Assembly: GCA_023415305.1 (NCBI GenBank)
Contig: JAEZKZ010000050.1
Span: 1-64,000, forward strand
Reading direction: 5' to 3'
From: Bacillota bacterium
GTDB lineage: Bacteria > Bacillota > Clostridia > Acetivibrionales > DSM-1351
Length of the DNA: 64,000 nucleotides
Every line of letters starts with the position of its first letter. The stretch's first letter is position 1. The notes beneath the pieces are model-generated. The model saw only the letters and a list, made by a program, of their open reading frames with translations, made no database searches and was not told where the DNA came from. The position numbers were made by a program, and so were the translations under genes. Positions 1 to 8,775 of the stretch are shown piece after piece.

Positions 1-2398
1 CTCGTATGCCGACCAGCGACATATGAAGAGTCCTTGGTATAGGAGTTGCTGTGAGGGTTAAAACATCTACATTAGGCTTTATGGCTTTTAACTTCTCCTT
101 GTGTGTTACTCCGAAACGTTGTTCCTCGTCAACAATAAGAAGACCGATATCCTTGAATTCAATATCCTTTTGAAGCAGTCTGTGAGTTCCTATTAAAATA
201 TCAATGTTACCTGTTTTAACCGACTTTACGATTTTCTTCTGCTCGGCTGCAGTCCTGAAGCGGCTCATTACATCTACAGTAACAGGAAAGTCACTCATTC
301 TCTTTTTAAAGTTCTCATATATCTGCTGCGCTAAAATAGTAGTGGGTACTAAATAGGCTACCTGCTTTCCATCCATTACAGCCTTGAAAACAGCCCTTAT
401 TGCCACTTCTGTTTTACCATACCCTACGTCACCGCATAAAAGTCTGTCCATAAGCCGGGGTGACTCCATGTCTTTCTTAATTTCTTCAATACATTTTAAT
501 TGGTCATCTGTTTCATCATATGGAAACAGCTCTTCAAACTGTCTCTGCCAAACAGTATCAGCAGCAAAGCAATGTCCAACCTCAGCCTGACGTTTTGCAT
601 AGAGCTTTATAAGCTCTCCGGCCAACTCTCGCAGAGATTCTTTTACGCGATTTTTGGTTTTAGCCCAATCCGAGCTCCCCAATTTATTTACCTTTGGAGC
701 CTTCCCTTCAGTTCCGATATATTTCTGAATAAGATCAAGCTGGTTTGTAGGAATATATAGGAAAGCCCCCTCCTGATAACGTATCTTCAGGTAGTCTCGC
801 TTTATATCTCCAACCGTCAGTTTTTCTATACCGATGTACTGTCCTATTCCGTGGGCCTGATGCACGACAAAATCACCAACATTCAGATCTGAAAAGGCTT
901 TTATTTTCTTTCCGTCATGTTTGGATTTTGCCTTCTTTATTCTTTTATCCTGCCCGAAAACCTCTTTATCACTGATTACAACGAATCCGGCTGTAGGATA
1001 CTCAAAGCCCTTCTGGAGGCTTCCGCGAGTAATAACTATCTCGCCCTCCTGGATCTCCTTTTCACAGCTGTCGGAGTAGTTTGACATAATATCATTGGTT
1101 GCAAGGGTTTCTACAAGTCTGTGCCCTCTTCCACTTGGTCCGGACAGTACTACTATCTTGTAGTTTTTTCCTTTCAACAGTTCTATGTCATTAATAAGTA
1201 ACTCCATGTGGTTCTGATAGGAATTACCTGTTCTGCAAGGTATGGATATCTGACTTGAAGGCCTCAGAAGTGCATTATTTGAAGCAATCGCCGCAAGGGT
1301 TAATACTTTATAGGTTTTGAATTCTTCAACTATTTCATCAAAGCTATGGGTCCATCTTGCACCTCCGGGAAGCAATGTTCCCTTTTCAAGCAAGCTCTTT
1401 GCAAGCTCCTCCTGTTCCAGTTCAACGTTTTCTATTCTCTGGGATATTCTTATGGTCTCATCAAGAATTACCACAGCATCGTCGCTTATATAATTTATAA
1501 CTGACTGGGGCTTTTTCAGAATGTAAGGCATGTATCTGTCAATCCCCGTAAAGTAATGATGCTCCTTCAAGCTATCAACATCTTCGTTTACCCTTTTAAC
1601 AATATTTGCAGCTACTCCTTCTGAACCACTCTTTTTATTTAATTTATTTACATAATCCTTTAAATCTTTTCTGATTTCTGTTATGATTGAGTCTTTTGAA
1701 CCGTCATCATATACAACATCCCTTACGGGTGCTATAGTACAGGTATCTGCTGAATTCGTCGATCTCTGGGTTGCCTCATCAAAGTATCTGATGGAATCAA
1801 CTTCAGTGTCAAAAAGCTCTATTCTGAGAGGATGTTCGCTATTTATTGTAAAGATATCTATAATCCCGCCCCGAATTGCAAATTGTGCTTTGCCTTCCAC
1901 AACCTCAACTCTTTCATAACCATAGAGAACCAGCTTTGAAATGAGTTCCTCAAGCTTCAACTGATCCCCCAGTTCAATATTTATAACGCCCCCCAAAAAC
2001 AAGTCCTTCGGTGAAATCATCTGAATGAGGGCTTCTGCCGGCAGTACCATAACCTTATAGTCACCATTTAAACATCTGAGCAGGGTTTTCACTCTCTGAT
2101 ATATAATATCGTTACTTCTTGCCTCGACACTGTAAAGCATTGTTTCCTTTGGGGGAAAGTAAATTACATCATCCCCAAGGAATAGTTGAAAATCCTCAAA
2201 GGCTCTTCTTGCCTGCATTTCATTGTAGGTCACGAATAAACCCTTTGCATGCATATGCGTCAGCATAGAGTATACAATATGAACCTTTTGAGAGTCTGAG
2301 GGACCTATTACCGAAACCGGCCCAAGGTTATTACTGACTGCCTCAAGAAGTGTATTGTATTCTTTCAGTTTTAAAAGGGGGTCTGCAAATAAATTCAT
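1..2398 (-). CDS. mfd: Transcription-repair coupling factor Mfd, C-terminus cut by window edge
   Basis: SF2 translocase that displaces RNA polymerase stalled at DNA lesions and recruits UvrA. About 799 N-terminal residues are present; the family is usually about 1150-1180, so the last third lies outside. I translated the minus strand directly. The UvrB-like N-terminal region begins MNLFADPLLKLKEYN, the RNA-polymerase-interacting region follows (VVHQAHGIGQYIGIEKL), then the translocase Walker A GDVGYGKTE near residue 655, the DEEQ box (LLIVDEEQRFG) near 755 and TATPIPRTL at the edge. The start ATG at 2398 has GGAGG 6 bases upstream. It begins 11 bases after the pth stop, so pth and mfd are probably co-transcribed, as in many Firmicutes. 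Confidence 0.96.
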   Translation of the reverse strand, partial: MNLFADPLLKLKEYNTLLEAVSNNLGPVSVIGPSDSQKVHIVYSMLTHMHAKGLFVTYNEMQARRAFEDFQLFLGDDVIYFPPKETMLYSVEARSNDIIYQRVKTLLRCLNGDYKVMVLPAEALIQMISPKDLFLGGVINIELGDQLKLEELISKLVLYGYERVEVVEGKAQFAIRGGIIDIFTINSEHPLRIELFDTEVDSIRYFDEATQRSTNSADTCTIAPVRDVVYDDGSKDSIITEIRKDLKDYVNKLNKKSGSEGVAANIVKRVNEDVDSLKEHHYFTGIDRYMPYILKKPQSVINYISDDAVVILDETIRISQRIENVELEQEELAKSLLEKGTLLPGGARWTHSFDEIVEEFKTYKVLTLAAIASNNALLRPSSQISIPCRTGNSYQNHMELLINDIELLKGKNYKIVVLSGPSGRGHRLVETLATNDIMSNYSDSCEKEIQEGEIVITRGSLQKGFEYPTAGFVVISDKEVFGQDKRIKKAKSKHDGKKIKAFSDLNVGDFVVHQAHGIGQYIGIEKLTVGDIKRDYLKIRYQEGAFLYIPTNQLDLIQKYIGTEGKAPKVNKLGSSDWAKTKNRVKESLRELAGELIKLYAKRQAEVGHCFAADTVWQRQFEELFPYDETDDQLKCIEEIKKDMESPRLMDRLLCGDVGYGKTEVAIRAVFKAVMDGKQVAYLVPTTILAQQIYENFKKRMSDFPVTVDVMSRFRTAAEQKKIVKSVKTGNIDILIGTHRLLQKDIEFKDIGLLIVDEEQRFGVTHKEKLKAIKPNVDVLTLTATPIPRTLHMSLVGIR

Positions 2399-2409
2399 GT
2401 GTTCCTCCG

Positions 2410-2970
2410 TTATTTATTAAAGCAGTTCATCGCTTTTTCCACACCGTTCCGCACTACGGTTAATGCTGCTTCAGCCGCCTTTTCTATACTTCCGTTAATT
2501 ACTTCCCTGTCTTCCTTTGAAAATTTGCTCAGGACATAGTCGGCAAGGTCCCATCTTTCAGGTGCACGGCCTATTCCAATACGAATTCTGGGAAAGGTGT
2601 CTGATTGCAGCTGATATATTATCGACTTCATGCCGTTATGAGTACCGGAGCTGCCTTTAGGCCTAACTCTGATTTTACCCGGTTCGAGATCAATATCATC
2701 ATATATAACCAATATGTTTTCCATTGGCAGCTTATACCATGCCGAAATATCTCTTATGCTTTCACCGCTAAGATTCATAAAGGTTTGCGGTTTCAGTAGA
2801 ATAACTCTTGTACCGTCAACCTCTCCTTCACCATAAACTCCTTTAAATCCGATTTTCGACAGCTTTATATTCAGTTTAACCGAAAGTTGATCAATTGTAT
2901 CAAAACCTACATTATGCCTTGTATTATCATATTTCGTTCCCGGATTGCCCAGTCCGGCTATTAAAAACAT
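2410..2970 (-). CDS. pth: Peptidyl-tRNA hydrolase
   Basis: Releases peptides from peptidyl-tRNA dropped by the ribosome; cytosolic and normally essential. I start it at the ATG at 2970 (186 residues, beginning MFLIAGLGNPG), because family members begin exactly there. An in-frame ATG at 3003 would add 11 residues but has no ribosome-binding site. The catalytic set is visible: Asn in GLGNPG, His in TRHNVGF, Asp in YDDIDLEPGKIR, and the GSSGTHNGMKSI loop. Length matches the usual 185-195. It is followed closely by mfd and preceded by prs, a common pth neighbourhood in Firmicutes. Confidence 0.96.
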   Translation of the reverse strand: MFLIAGLGNPGTKYDNTRHNVGFDTIDQLSVKLNIKLSKIGFKGVYGEGEVDGTRVILLKPQTFMNLSGESIRDISAWYKLPMENILVIYDDIDLEPGKIRVRPKGSSGTHNGMKSIIYQLQSDTFPRIRIGIGRAPERWDLADYVLSKFSKEDREVINGSIEKAAEAALTVVRNGVEKAMNCFNK

Positions 2971-3030
2971 TTCTCCCAAGTTCGGCCTCCAGTCTGTGTT
3001 CATTTTGGCTTACACCCACTATTTCTAATT

Positions 3031-3074
3031 AAATATTCTAAATGGTTCACCCTTAGAATACTCTAAATGGTACA
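3031..3074. repeat. Short direct repeat between prs and pth
   Basis: Two near-copies of a 14-base unit (TCTAAATGG followed by TTCAC or TACAC) lie about 25 bases apart just upstream of pth. No operator family is recognised. Confidence 0.4.
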
Positions 3075-3104
3075 CGCTGTTAAAATAGGTCTATCTTCAT
3101 ACAC

Positions 3105-3146
3105 TTAAAGGGCGGTTCCAAAAACGGACCGCCCCGTAAATTTTTA
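3105..3146. terminator. Hairpin downstream of prs
   Basis: GGGCGGTTCC pairs with GGACCGCCC across a short A-rich loop. A run of five T follows on the plus strand; only three T follow on the minus strand, where prs ends about 100 bases upstream. It is probably the prs transcript end, possibly a weak or bidirectional terminator. Confidence 0.55.
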
Positions 3147-3244
3147 TCATTACTTTATTTTAGTAGTATTATTACATTTTGTAAAATATTATATTTATAA
3201 CGTCTAACGCCGGTTCAAAAATAAACTTTTCTATTGCCGCCTCG

Positions 3245-4204
3245 TTATATTTGTGTGAACAAAGTGCTTATGGATATATCTCCATAAATTCTTTCTATTG
3301 CTTCAGCAAATACTCCCGCAACAGATAAGGCTGTTATTTTGTCTATTTTCTTTTCATTATTAAGGGTAATTGTATTGAGTACAACTAGTTCCTTAATTGC
3401 GGAATCCTGAATTCTTTGTATGGCAGGTCCTGATAATACAGCGTGTGTACAGCAGGAATAAACTTCCTTAGCGCCCGCATCCATCAAGGCATTTGCCCCG
3501 TTTACAATTGTCCCTCCAGTATCAATTAGGTCGTCTACAAGAATACATCTTTTATTTCTTATATCACCGATTATATTCATCACTTCAGACACATTGGCTT
3601 TTGGACGACGCTTATCAATAATAGCCAGCGGGCTCTCTAGCCTCTCAGCCACTTTTCTTGATCTTGTAACACTACCAACGTCAGGAGATACCACTACAAC
3701 ATCATCTTCTCCTGCAAACTTTTCCTTGAAGTATTCGGCTAATATGGGTACTCCAAGCAGATGGTCCACAGGGATATCAAAGAAACCCTGAATTTGCGGA
3801 GCATGTAAATCCATAGTCAGTATTCGGTCAGCTCCGGCTATAGTTAAAAGATTTGCAACTAATTTTGCTGATATTGGATCTCTGGCTCTTGACTTTCTGT
3901 CCTGCCTGGCATAACCAAAGTAAGGAATTACGGCGGTTATTCTTCCGGCTGATGCCCTCTTGACAGCATCTATCATTACAAGAAGTTCCATAAGGTTATC
4001 ATTTACAGGCTGGCAGGTGGATTGAATAATAAATACGTCAGAACCTCTTACCACTTCTCCGATGTTTACAGCTGTTTCACCGTCACTAAAACATCCAACA
4101 CTTGCAACACCTACAGGAATACCGATCTTTTCAGCTATTTCATTCACTAATTGCCTATTAGAGTTTCCTGTAAATATTTTTATGTCCTTACCATGCAAAT
4201 TCAT
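3245..4204 (-). CDS. prs: Ribose-phosphate pyrophosphokinase
   Basis: Makes PRPP from ribose 5-phosphate and ATP for purine, pyrimidine, His, Trp and NAD synthesis. I chose the ATG at 4204 (319 residues, MNLHGKDIKIFTGNS) because AAGGAGAG sits 6 bases upstream. The GTG at 4225 lacks such a site and would give an unusual extension. Visible motifs are the catalytic flexible-loop region PYFGYARQDRK, the metal/ATP site MDLHAPQIQGFFDIP and the PRPP loop VDDLIDTGGTI. The family is 310-320 residues. It follows glmU by 38 bases on the same strand, the glmU-prs pair seen in Bacillus. Confidence 0.97.
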   Translation of the reverse strand: MNLHGKDIKIFTGNSNRQLVNEIAEKIGIPVGVASVGCFSDGETAVNIGEVVRGSDVFIIQSTCQPVNDNLMELLVMIDAVKRASAGRITAVIPYFGYARQDRKSRARDPISAKLVANLLTIAGADRILTMDLHAPQIQGFFDIPVDHLLGVPILAEYFKEKFAGEDDVVVVSPDVGSVTRSRKVAERLESPLAIIDKRRPKANVSEVMNIIGDIRNKRCILVDDLIDTGGTIVNGANALMDAGAKEVYSCCTHAVLSGPAIQRIQDSAIKELVVLNTITLNNEKKIDKITALSVAGVFAEAIERIYGDISISTLFTQI

Positions 4205-4242
4205 TTCAACTCTCCTTTTTATCACTAATGTTTATATATATT

Positions 4243-5430
4243 TTATTTGCGCTTCATATCTTTTTTTATTACCCAATCTTCTTTAATAACCTGACGTTCT
4301 CTTGCTATGGCAAGGGAATTCTCAGGCACTTCATCAGTAATGGTCGATCCTGCAGCTATATAAGCATCATTGTGAACAACAACAGGCGATACAAGATTTG
4401 TATTGCAGCCGATAAAGGAATTATCTCCGACTACTGTCTTATTCTTATTTTTTCCATCATAATTTACAAAAACTACACCACAGCCAATATTAACATTCGA
4501 GCCTACCTCGGCATCACCCACATAAGTAAGATGTGATATTTTGGTTTTGTCTCCAATAACGGATTTTTTTATTTCGACAAAATCACCGATTTTCACCTGT
4601 CTTCCAACCATACTACCCGGGCGCAGATAAGCAAAAGGTCCAACATGAGTTCCATCTCCAATAGAACTGTCAACAGCAACCGAATTGGCTACTTCAACAT
4701 TATTTCCTATTTTGCAGTTTGAAATTCTTGAATTCGGACCGATAGTACAGTCTTCTCCAATAGCCGTATTCCCTTCCAATATTGTATTAGGAAGAATAGT
4801 TGTGTCCTCACCGATATAGACTCCTTCATCTATATAAGTTGATGAGGGATCAACAATCGTTACACCAGAAAGCATTATTTCACTCAATATTTTTGCCTTT
4901 AGTTCAGCCGTAGCCTCAGCAAGAGCAATCCGGTCGGTCACAACCAAAAATTCGTTACAATCCTCTGTTAAAATTTTATTTGTATTTTTTATGGATAGAA
5001 AACACTGCTTTAATACTTCCCTAGAAAGGTTAAGAACGTTAAGCTCGCTAAGTTTATTTAATAATTCAGTTCCGCTAAAAATATAAACTGCCGCTTCACT
5101 TATGGAATCAGACTGCCAATCCAGAAAAATCGCCGTAGCATTATTTCCTTCGGCAAAGTGCTTATCCTGAAGATTTCGAAAGGTTCGGTCGGATATTAAC
5201 GGTTGATCCGCCCAGTTTATAATTACCAACTCCGCAGTACTTATTAGCTGCTTACATCTTTCCAATTCCTCAAAGGTAATTGTCTGAATTTCTGTTACCA
5301 GCCCTATCATGCCTGTAGTTGACCATTGCTGAATACTTTGTCCCAATACATTATGGCTTTCCTTAGAGCTTTTGGACTTAAAAGCACTATTATTACTGTC
5401 GGAAATTACCAATCCCAGAATCTTTTTCAT
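4243..5430 (-). CDS. glmU: GlmU-like protein: intact acetyltransferase domain, eroded uridylyltransferase domain
   Basis: Canonical GlmU acetylates glucosamine-1-P (C-terminal left-handed beta-helix) and then makes UDP-GlcNAc (N-terminal Rossmann domain). Here 395 residues are encoded against the usual 450-460. The C-terminal half is well kept: RPGSMVGRQVKIGDFVEIK, SHLTYVGDAEVGSNVNIG with the expected His, NYDGKNK, and GSTITDEVPENSLAIAR. The N-terminal half is short, and the nucleotide-binding loop, normally LAAGxGTRMxSxxPKVLH, reads VISDSNNSAFKSKSSK. Uridylyl transfer is therefore doubtful (inference). Start ATG 5430 follows GGGGG; the in-frame GTG at 5445 is less likely. The position before prs supports orthology to glmU. 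Confidence 0.82.
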   Translation of the reverse strand: MKKILGLVISDSNNSAFKSKSSKESHNVLGQSIQQWSTTGMIGLVTEIQTITFEELERCKQLISTAELVIINWADQPLISDRTFRNLQDKHFAEGNNATAIFLDWQSDSISEAAVYIFSGTELLNKLSELNVLNLSREVLKQCFLSIKNTNKILTEDCNEFLVVTDRIALAEATAELKAKILSEIMLSGVTIVDPSSTYIDEGVYIGEDTTILPNTILEGNTAIGEDCTIGPNSRISNCKIGNNVEVANSVAVDSSIGDGTHVGPFAYLRPGSMVGRQVKIGDFVEIKKSVIGDKTKISHLTYVGDAEVGSNVNIGCGVVFVNYDGKNKNKTVVGDNSFIGCNTNLVSPVVVHNDAYIAAGSTITDEVPENSLAIARERQVIKEDWVIKKDMKRK

Positions 5431-5612
5431 TTTCAAAGCCCCCACTGTATTTTACAGGTACTATTCTCTCACTTTTAAGTAATAATTTCAACCATTAACA
5501 ATAACAAAAATGGGTTTTATATCGCTTATATATTGTACAGATTTTTTCAAATCGTGGTGGTAGTAGATATCAGTATTTTTCTACAATTGTTTTTATTTTT
5601 TTCAAAAAACAT

Positions 5613-5640
5613 AAAAAAAGATACTCCTTGAAGTATCCTT
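5613..5640 (-). terminator. Rho-independent terminator of spoVG
   Basis: Read on the minus strand, GATACT and AGTATC flank a 6-base loop and are followed by seven T, 15-40 bases after the spoVG stop. Confidence 0.75.
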
Positions 5641-5655
5641 TTATTTATTCTTGGA

Positions 5656-5916
5656 TTATTCTTGTAATGAGCTCTCAAAACTAGCTAAAATTGCTGTCTG
5701 GAGTTTTTCTCTGGCTGTCGCATTAATAGGGTGAGCTATATCTCTGAATTCTCCGTCCGGTGTTTTTCTGCTTGGCATTGCTATAAACAATCCGTTCTGG
5801 CTTTCAATAATTTTGATATCATGAACCACAAATTCATTATCAAATGTAACTGAAACTACTGCCTTCATTTTTCCTTCAGCATCAATCTTCCTGATCCTTA
5901 TGTCTGTAATTTCCAT
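5656..5916 (-). CDS. spoVG: Septation/regulatory protein SpoVG
   Basis: Small conserved nucleic-acid-binding regulator tied to sporulation and septation in Firmicutes. The 86 residues begin MEITDIRIRKI and contain the family hallmarks KMKAVVSVTFDNEFVVHDIK, GLFIAMPSRK and FRDIAHPINATAREK. Length is near the usual 85-97. GGAGGG lies 9 bases before the ATG. It stands alone between glmU and purR with its own terminator. The purR-spoVG-glmU-prs order matches Bacillus subtilis. A sigma-H-like promoter is visible upstream. Confidence 0.96.
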   Translation of the reverse strand: MEITDIRIRKIDAEGKMKAVVSVTFDNEFVVHDIKIIESQNGLFIAMPSRKTPDGEFRDIAHPINATAREKLQTAILASFESSLQE

Positions 5917-5957
5917 AATGACGAACCCTCCAAGAAATATTTTAAGTTAATATTAGT

Positions 5958-5982
5958 ATTCGCCATCTTGGTAAATATTCCT
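5958..5982 (-). promoter_or_regulatory. Candidate sigma-H promoter of spoVG
   Basis: On the minus strand AGGAATA is followed after 14 bases by GAAT. This fits the sigma-H pattern AGGAWWT, 12-14 bases, RGAAT, and sits about 40 bases before the spoVG start. B. subtilis spoVG is the classic sigma-H gene. The assignment rests on pattern and gene identity only. Confidence 0.5.
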
Positions 5983-6103
5983 TCTTTTTTGCACATATTT
6001 TTACATTATTTTTTATAATTTTACAGGCGCATTCGACTTTTTTATGATTAATCTCTGTATTTTATTCTAAATTTCCCAAATAACGTCTGTTTCTGTGTAA
6101 AAC

Positions 6104-6146
6104 AAAGGCGGCTGTAATCCGAAATTATTGGATTACAACCGCTTTA
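6104..6146 (-). terminator. Terminator of purR
   Basis: A 13-bp stem (GCGGTTGTAATCC with GGATTACAGCCGC, one G-T pair) and 9-base loop, followed on the minus strand by CTTTGTTTT, 36 bases after the purR stop. Confidence 0.8.
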
Positions 6147-6177
6147 TATGAAAGTGTAAATTAAGTATATCTTTTTT

Positions 6178-6987
6178 CTATAGGTTAGGTTTTATATCTA
6201 TGGTTGTATTCTCCTGAAGATCAGCGTTTAAGGTTACCAGAGAAAAATAATTATCAACCAGTTTTTTATTTGGTGTGTTGGCTTCGATTAATACACCTAT
6301 TCCTACTACTTCACTGTCAAATTGATTAGCCATTTCGATAATCCCCTTTGAAGTCCCTCCACCCTTCATGAAATCATCAATAAATAAGAGCTTGGAGTTT
6401 CTCTTCAGGGACTTCATAGGAAGCACCATTGTTTGTATTTTTCTTGCTGAGGCTGAAACATAGTTTATATTCACTGAAGCACCATCTGTTGCTTCATTAT
6501 AATGACGTACAATAACTAGCGGAACATCAAGATACTGGGCAGTGGCAAATGCAAGGGGAATACCCTTGGTTTCAACCGTTATAACACAATCAAGATCCAG
6601 CTGTGAAAATCTGCTGGCAAACATCATAGCAATCTTGTTAACCCATTCGGGATTATATATGATATCCAGCATATAAAGATAGCCGCCAGGTAATACTCTT
6701 TCTGGATTTGACAGTTCCTTTGAAAGCTCCTCAAGGGTTCTCTGCATCTCGGTCTCATTCATTGACGGTACATACTTTACACCGCCCGATGCACCTGGTA
6801 TAGTACATATATTTCCCATATTGTTTTTTTGGAGGGTTTTTTGTAAAAGGTCAAGATCTTCACTGATAGTAGACTTAGCCGAACCGAACATTTCAGAAAA
6901 ATATCCAAGTGTAAAAACCTTATTCGGATGATCACACAAAATTTTAGTAATTACAGCAAGTCTTTCATTTCTTTGGATTTTATCCAT
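6178..6987 (-). CDS. purR: PRPP-responsive purine repressor PurR
   Basis: Bacillus-type PurR: an N-terminal winged helix fused to a phosphoribosyltransferase-fold domain that senses PRPP. The 269 residues begin MDKIQRNERLAVITK; GGGGAG is 5 bases before this ATG at 6987, so I reject the upstream in-frame ATG at 7014. The HTH covers about residues 1-70 (FTLGYFSEMFGSAKSTISED). The PRPP loop is LLFIDDFMKGGGTSKGI, and VETKGIPLAFATAQ matches the PRTase core. The family is 270-285 residues. It is the first gene of the purR-spoVG-glmU-prs cluster and diverges from murC. Confidence 0.95.
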   Translation of the reverse strand: MDKIQRNERLAVITKILCDHPNKVFTLGYFSEMFGSAKSTISEDLDLLQKTLQKNNMGNICTIPGASGGVKYVPSMNETEMQRTLEELSKELSNPERVLPGGYLYMLDIIYNPEWVNKIAMMFASRFSQLDLDCVITVETKGIPLAFATAQYLDVPLVIVRHYNEATDGASVNINYVSASARKIQTMVLPMKSLKRNSKLLFIDDFMKGGGTSKGIIEMANQFDSEVVGIGVLIEANTPNKKLVDNYFSLVTLNADLQENTTIDIKPNL

Positions 6988-7086
6988 ATTATCTCCCCAC
7001 ATCATTATAAACATTAATAAATATTATACAATAAAACATTGAATAATAAAACTGAAAATGAAATTATTATTCGGAATTGTCACTTG

Positions 7087-7120
7087 AAATATTGCAGATT
7101 GGATAATAAATGCAATATTT
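7087..7120. promoter_or_regulatory. Perfect 10-bp inverted repeat between purR and murC
   Basis: AAATATTGCA (7087-7096) and TGCAATATTT (7111-7120) are exact inverse copies with a 14-base spacer, in the 334-bp region between the two divergent genes. It could be an operator or a hairpin; no regulator is implied by sequence alone. Confidence 0.45.
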
Positions 7121-7321
7121 TTATATATGGTAACATACAAATTACCATATACTCATATTACTACTGTCCGAATATTTTTTATTCTTTTACATTTGGAAGA
7201 AAATAAGGTATTATTTTTATGGTCGAGAATTTATTTTGGCTATAATTTTTTATAAGCAATGAACTCTCTATTATTTAGATTAATAATATATAGTAATATC
7301 ACAAAGGAGTGTTTTTTCTTT

Positions 7322-8722
7322 ATGAATTTTTCTAACCTATTATATTCAGAAAATACAAAAAACGTTCATTTTATTGGAATAGGCGGTTCCAGTATGAGCG
7401 GTCTTGCTGAGATTCTTCTAAGCCAGGGCTACAGTGTATCCGGCTCAGATATAAAATCCTCCAAAGCCACACAAAAGCTCGAGGGCAAAGGTGCTCAAAT
7501 ATATATCGGTCACAGTGCAGATAATATTAATTCTCCTGATCTTGTGGTCTATACCGTGGCAGTTAAGGAGGAAAATCCCGAAATGCTCCGGTCAAGGGAG
7601 CTGAATATTCCCGTTATTGATCGGGCAGAGCTTCTTGGCCTGATTATGAAAAGACATTCCTTTGGAATAGCAGTATCGGGAACCCATGGAAAAACCACTA
7701 CCACCTCCATGATTACAACAATTATGCTCGAAGCTGGAACTGATCCAACGGCTCATATTGGTGGAGAACTTGATTGTATCGGAGGCAATACCAGAATCGG
7801 TAATTCAGAATACTTTATAACAGAGGCCTGCGAATATTATGGGAGTTTTCTAAAATTCTATCCGTTCATGGCGGTTATCCTGAATGTCGAAGTAGACCAT
7901 GTGGATTATTTCAGAGATTTGCAGCATATAAAGGACACCTTTAGTAAATTCGTATCTCTGGTACCCCAAAACGGTTATATAATTGCCTGCGCTGATGATG
8001 AAAATACCATGTCGATTATTAATGATAAACACTGCAACAAAGTTACGTATGGACTGAAAAATCCCGAGTCCATGTGGACTGCCAAAAATATCGTATATAA
8101 CGAACTTGGCTGTGCTTCCTTTGATGTATTCAGGGAAGGGGAAGAGCTCGCTTCAGTAAGCCTTTCGGTACCCGGTCCCCACAATGTGAGTAATGCGCTT
8201 GCTGCAATAGCCGCAAGCTACACCTGCGGCTGCAGCATGGAAAGCATTGTTTCAGGCTTGATGAAATTCGGCGGAAGCCATAAAAGGTTTGAATTGAAGG
8301 GTTTGGTAGACGGTATAAAGGTAATAGATGATTACGCTCATCATCCTTCTGAAGTTAAGGCGACACTCAATGCAGCCGCAAACACTAATCACAATAAAGT
8401 ATGGTGTGTATTTCAGCCCCATACCTATACAAGAACCAAGGCCTTTATCGATCAATTTTCGAGTTCATTTGAAAATGCTGATAATATTATTGTCACAGAT
8501 ATTTATGCTGCCAGAGAAAAGGACCCTGGCGATATTCACTCAAGCACACTGGCAGAGAAAATCCGTCAGCGGGGCGGTAATGCCATCTATATAGGTGATT
8601 TTCAGGAAATTGCCCAATATCTTGACAAAAATGCTCAATCAGGTGATCTTATACTCACAATGGGCGCAGGAGATATTGTGAGATGCGGAGAAATGTTCTT
8701 AAATATCAGAGCGAACAAGTAA
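7322..8722 (+). CDS. murC: UDP-N-acetylmuramate--L-alanine ligase
   Basis: Adds L-Ala to UDP-MurNAc, the first amino acid of the peptidoglycan stem. The 466 residues begin MNFSNLLYSENTKNVHFIG. Motifs are the dinucleotide-like HFIGIGGSSMSGLAEIL, the ATP P-loop GTHGKTTTTSM, EACEYYGSFLKFYP with NVEVDHVDYF, and DDYAHHPSEVKATL. The ATG at 7322 is preceded at 12 bases by AAAGGAG; the in-frame upstream ATG at 7259 lacks a site. Length and domain order are normal. It is monocistronic on the plus strand and converges on fabZ. Confidence 0.96.
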   Translation: MNFSNLLYSENTKNVHFIGIGGSSMSGLAEILLSQGYSVSGSDIKSSKATQKLEGKGAQIYIGHSADNINSPDLVVYTVAVKEENPEMLRSRELNIPVIDRAELLGLIMKRHSFGIAVSGTHGKTTTTSMITTIMLEAGTDPTAHIGGELDCIGGNTRIGNSEYFITEACEYYGSFLKFYPFMAVILNVEVDHVDYFRDLQHIKDTFSKFVSLVPQNGYIIACADDENTMSIINDKHCNKVTYGLKNPESMWTAKNIVYNELGCASFDVFREGEELASVSLSVPGPHNVSNALAAIAASYTCGCSMESIVSGLMKFGGSHKRFELKGLVDGIKVIDDYAHHPSEVKATLNAAANTNHNKVWCVFQPHTYTRTKAFIDQFSSSFENADNIIVTDIYAAREKDPGDIHSSTLAEKIRQRGGNAIYIGDFQEIAQYLDKNAQSGDLILTMGAGDIVRCGEMFLNIRANK

Positions 8723-8775
8723 GTGAATTTGATTTATTGTTACTTATTTCTTGTCCTATAAGTCTGAGGCGCAGA

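Noticed and set aside
7066..7180. PurR boxes (TTCGGA and CCGAATA) between purR and murC
   Set aside because: The two half-sites are about 90 bases apart instead of the roughly 17 expected for paired PurBoxes, so they are probably chance.
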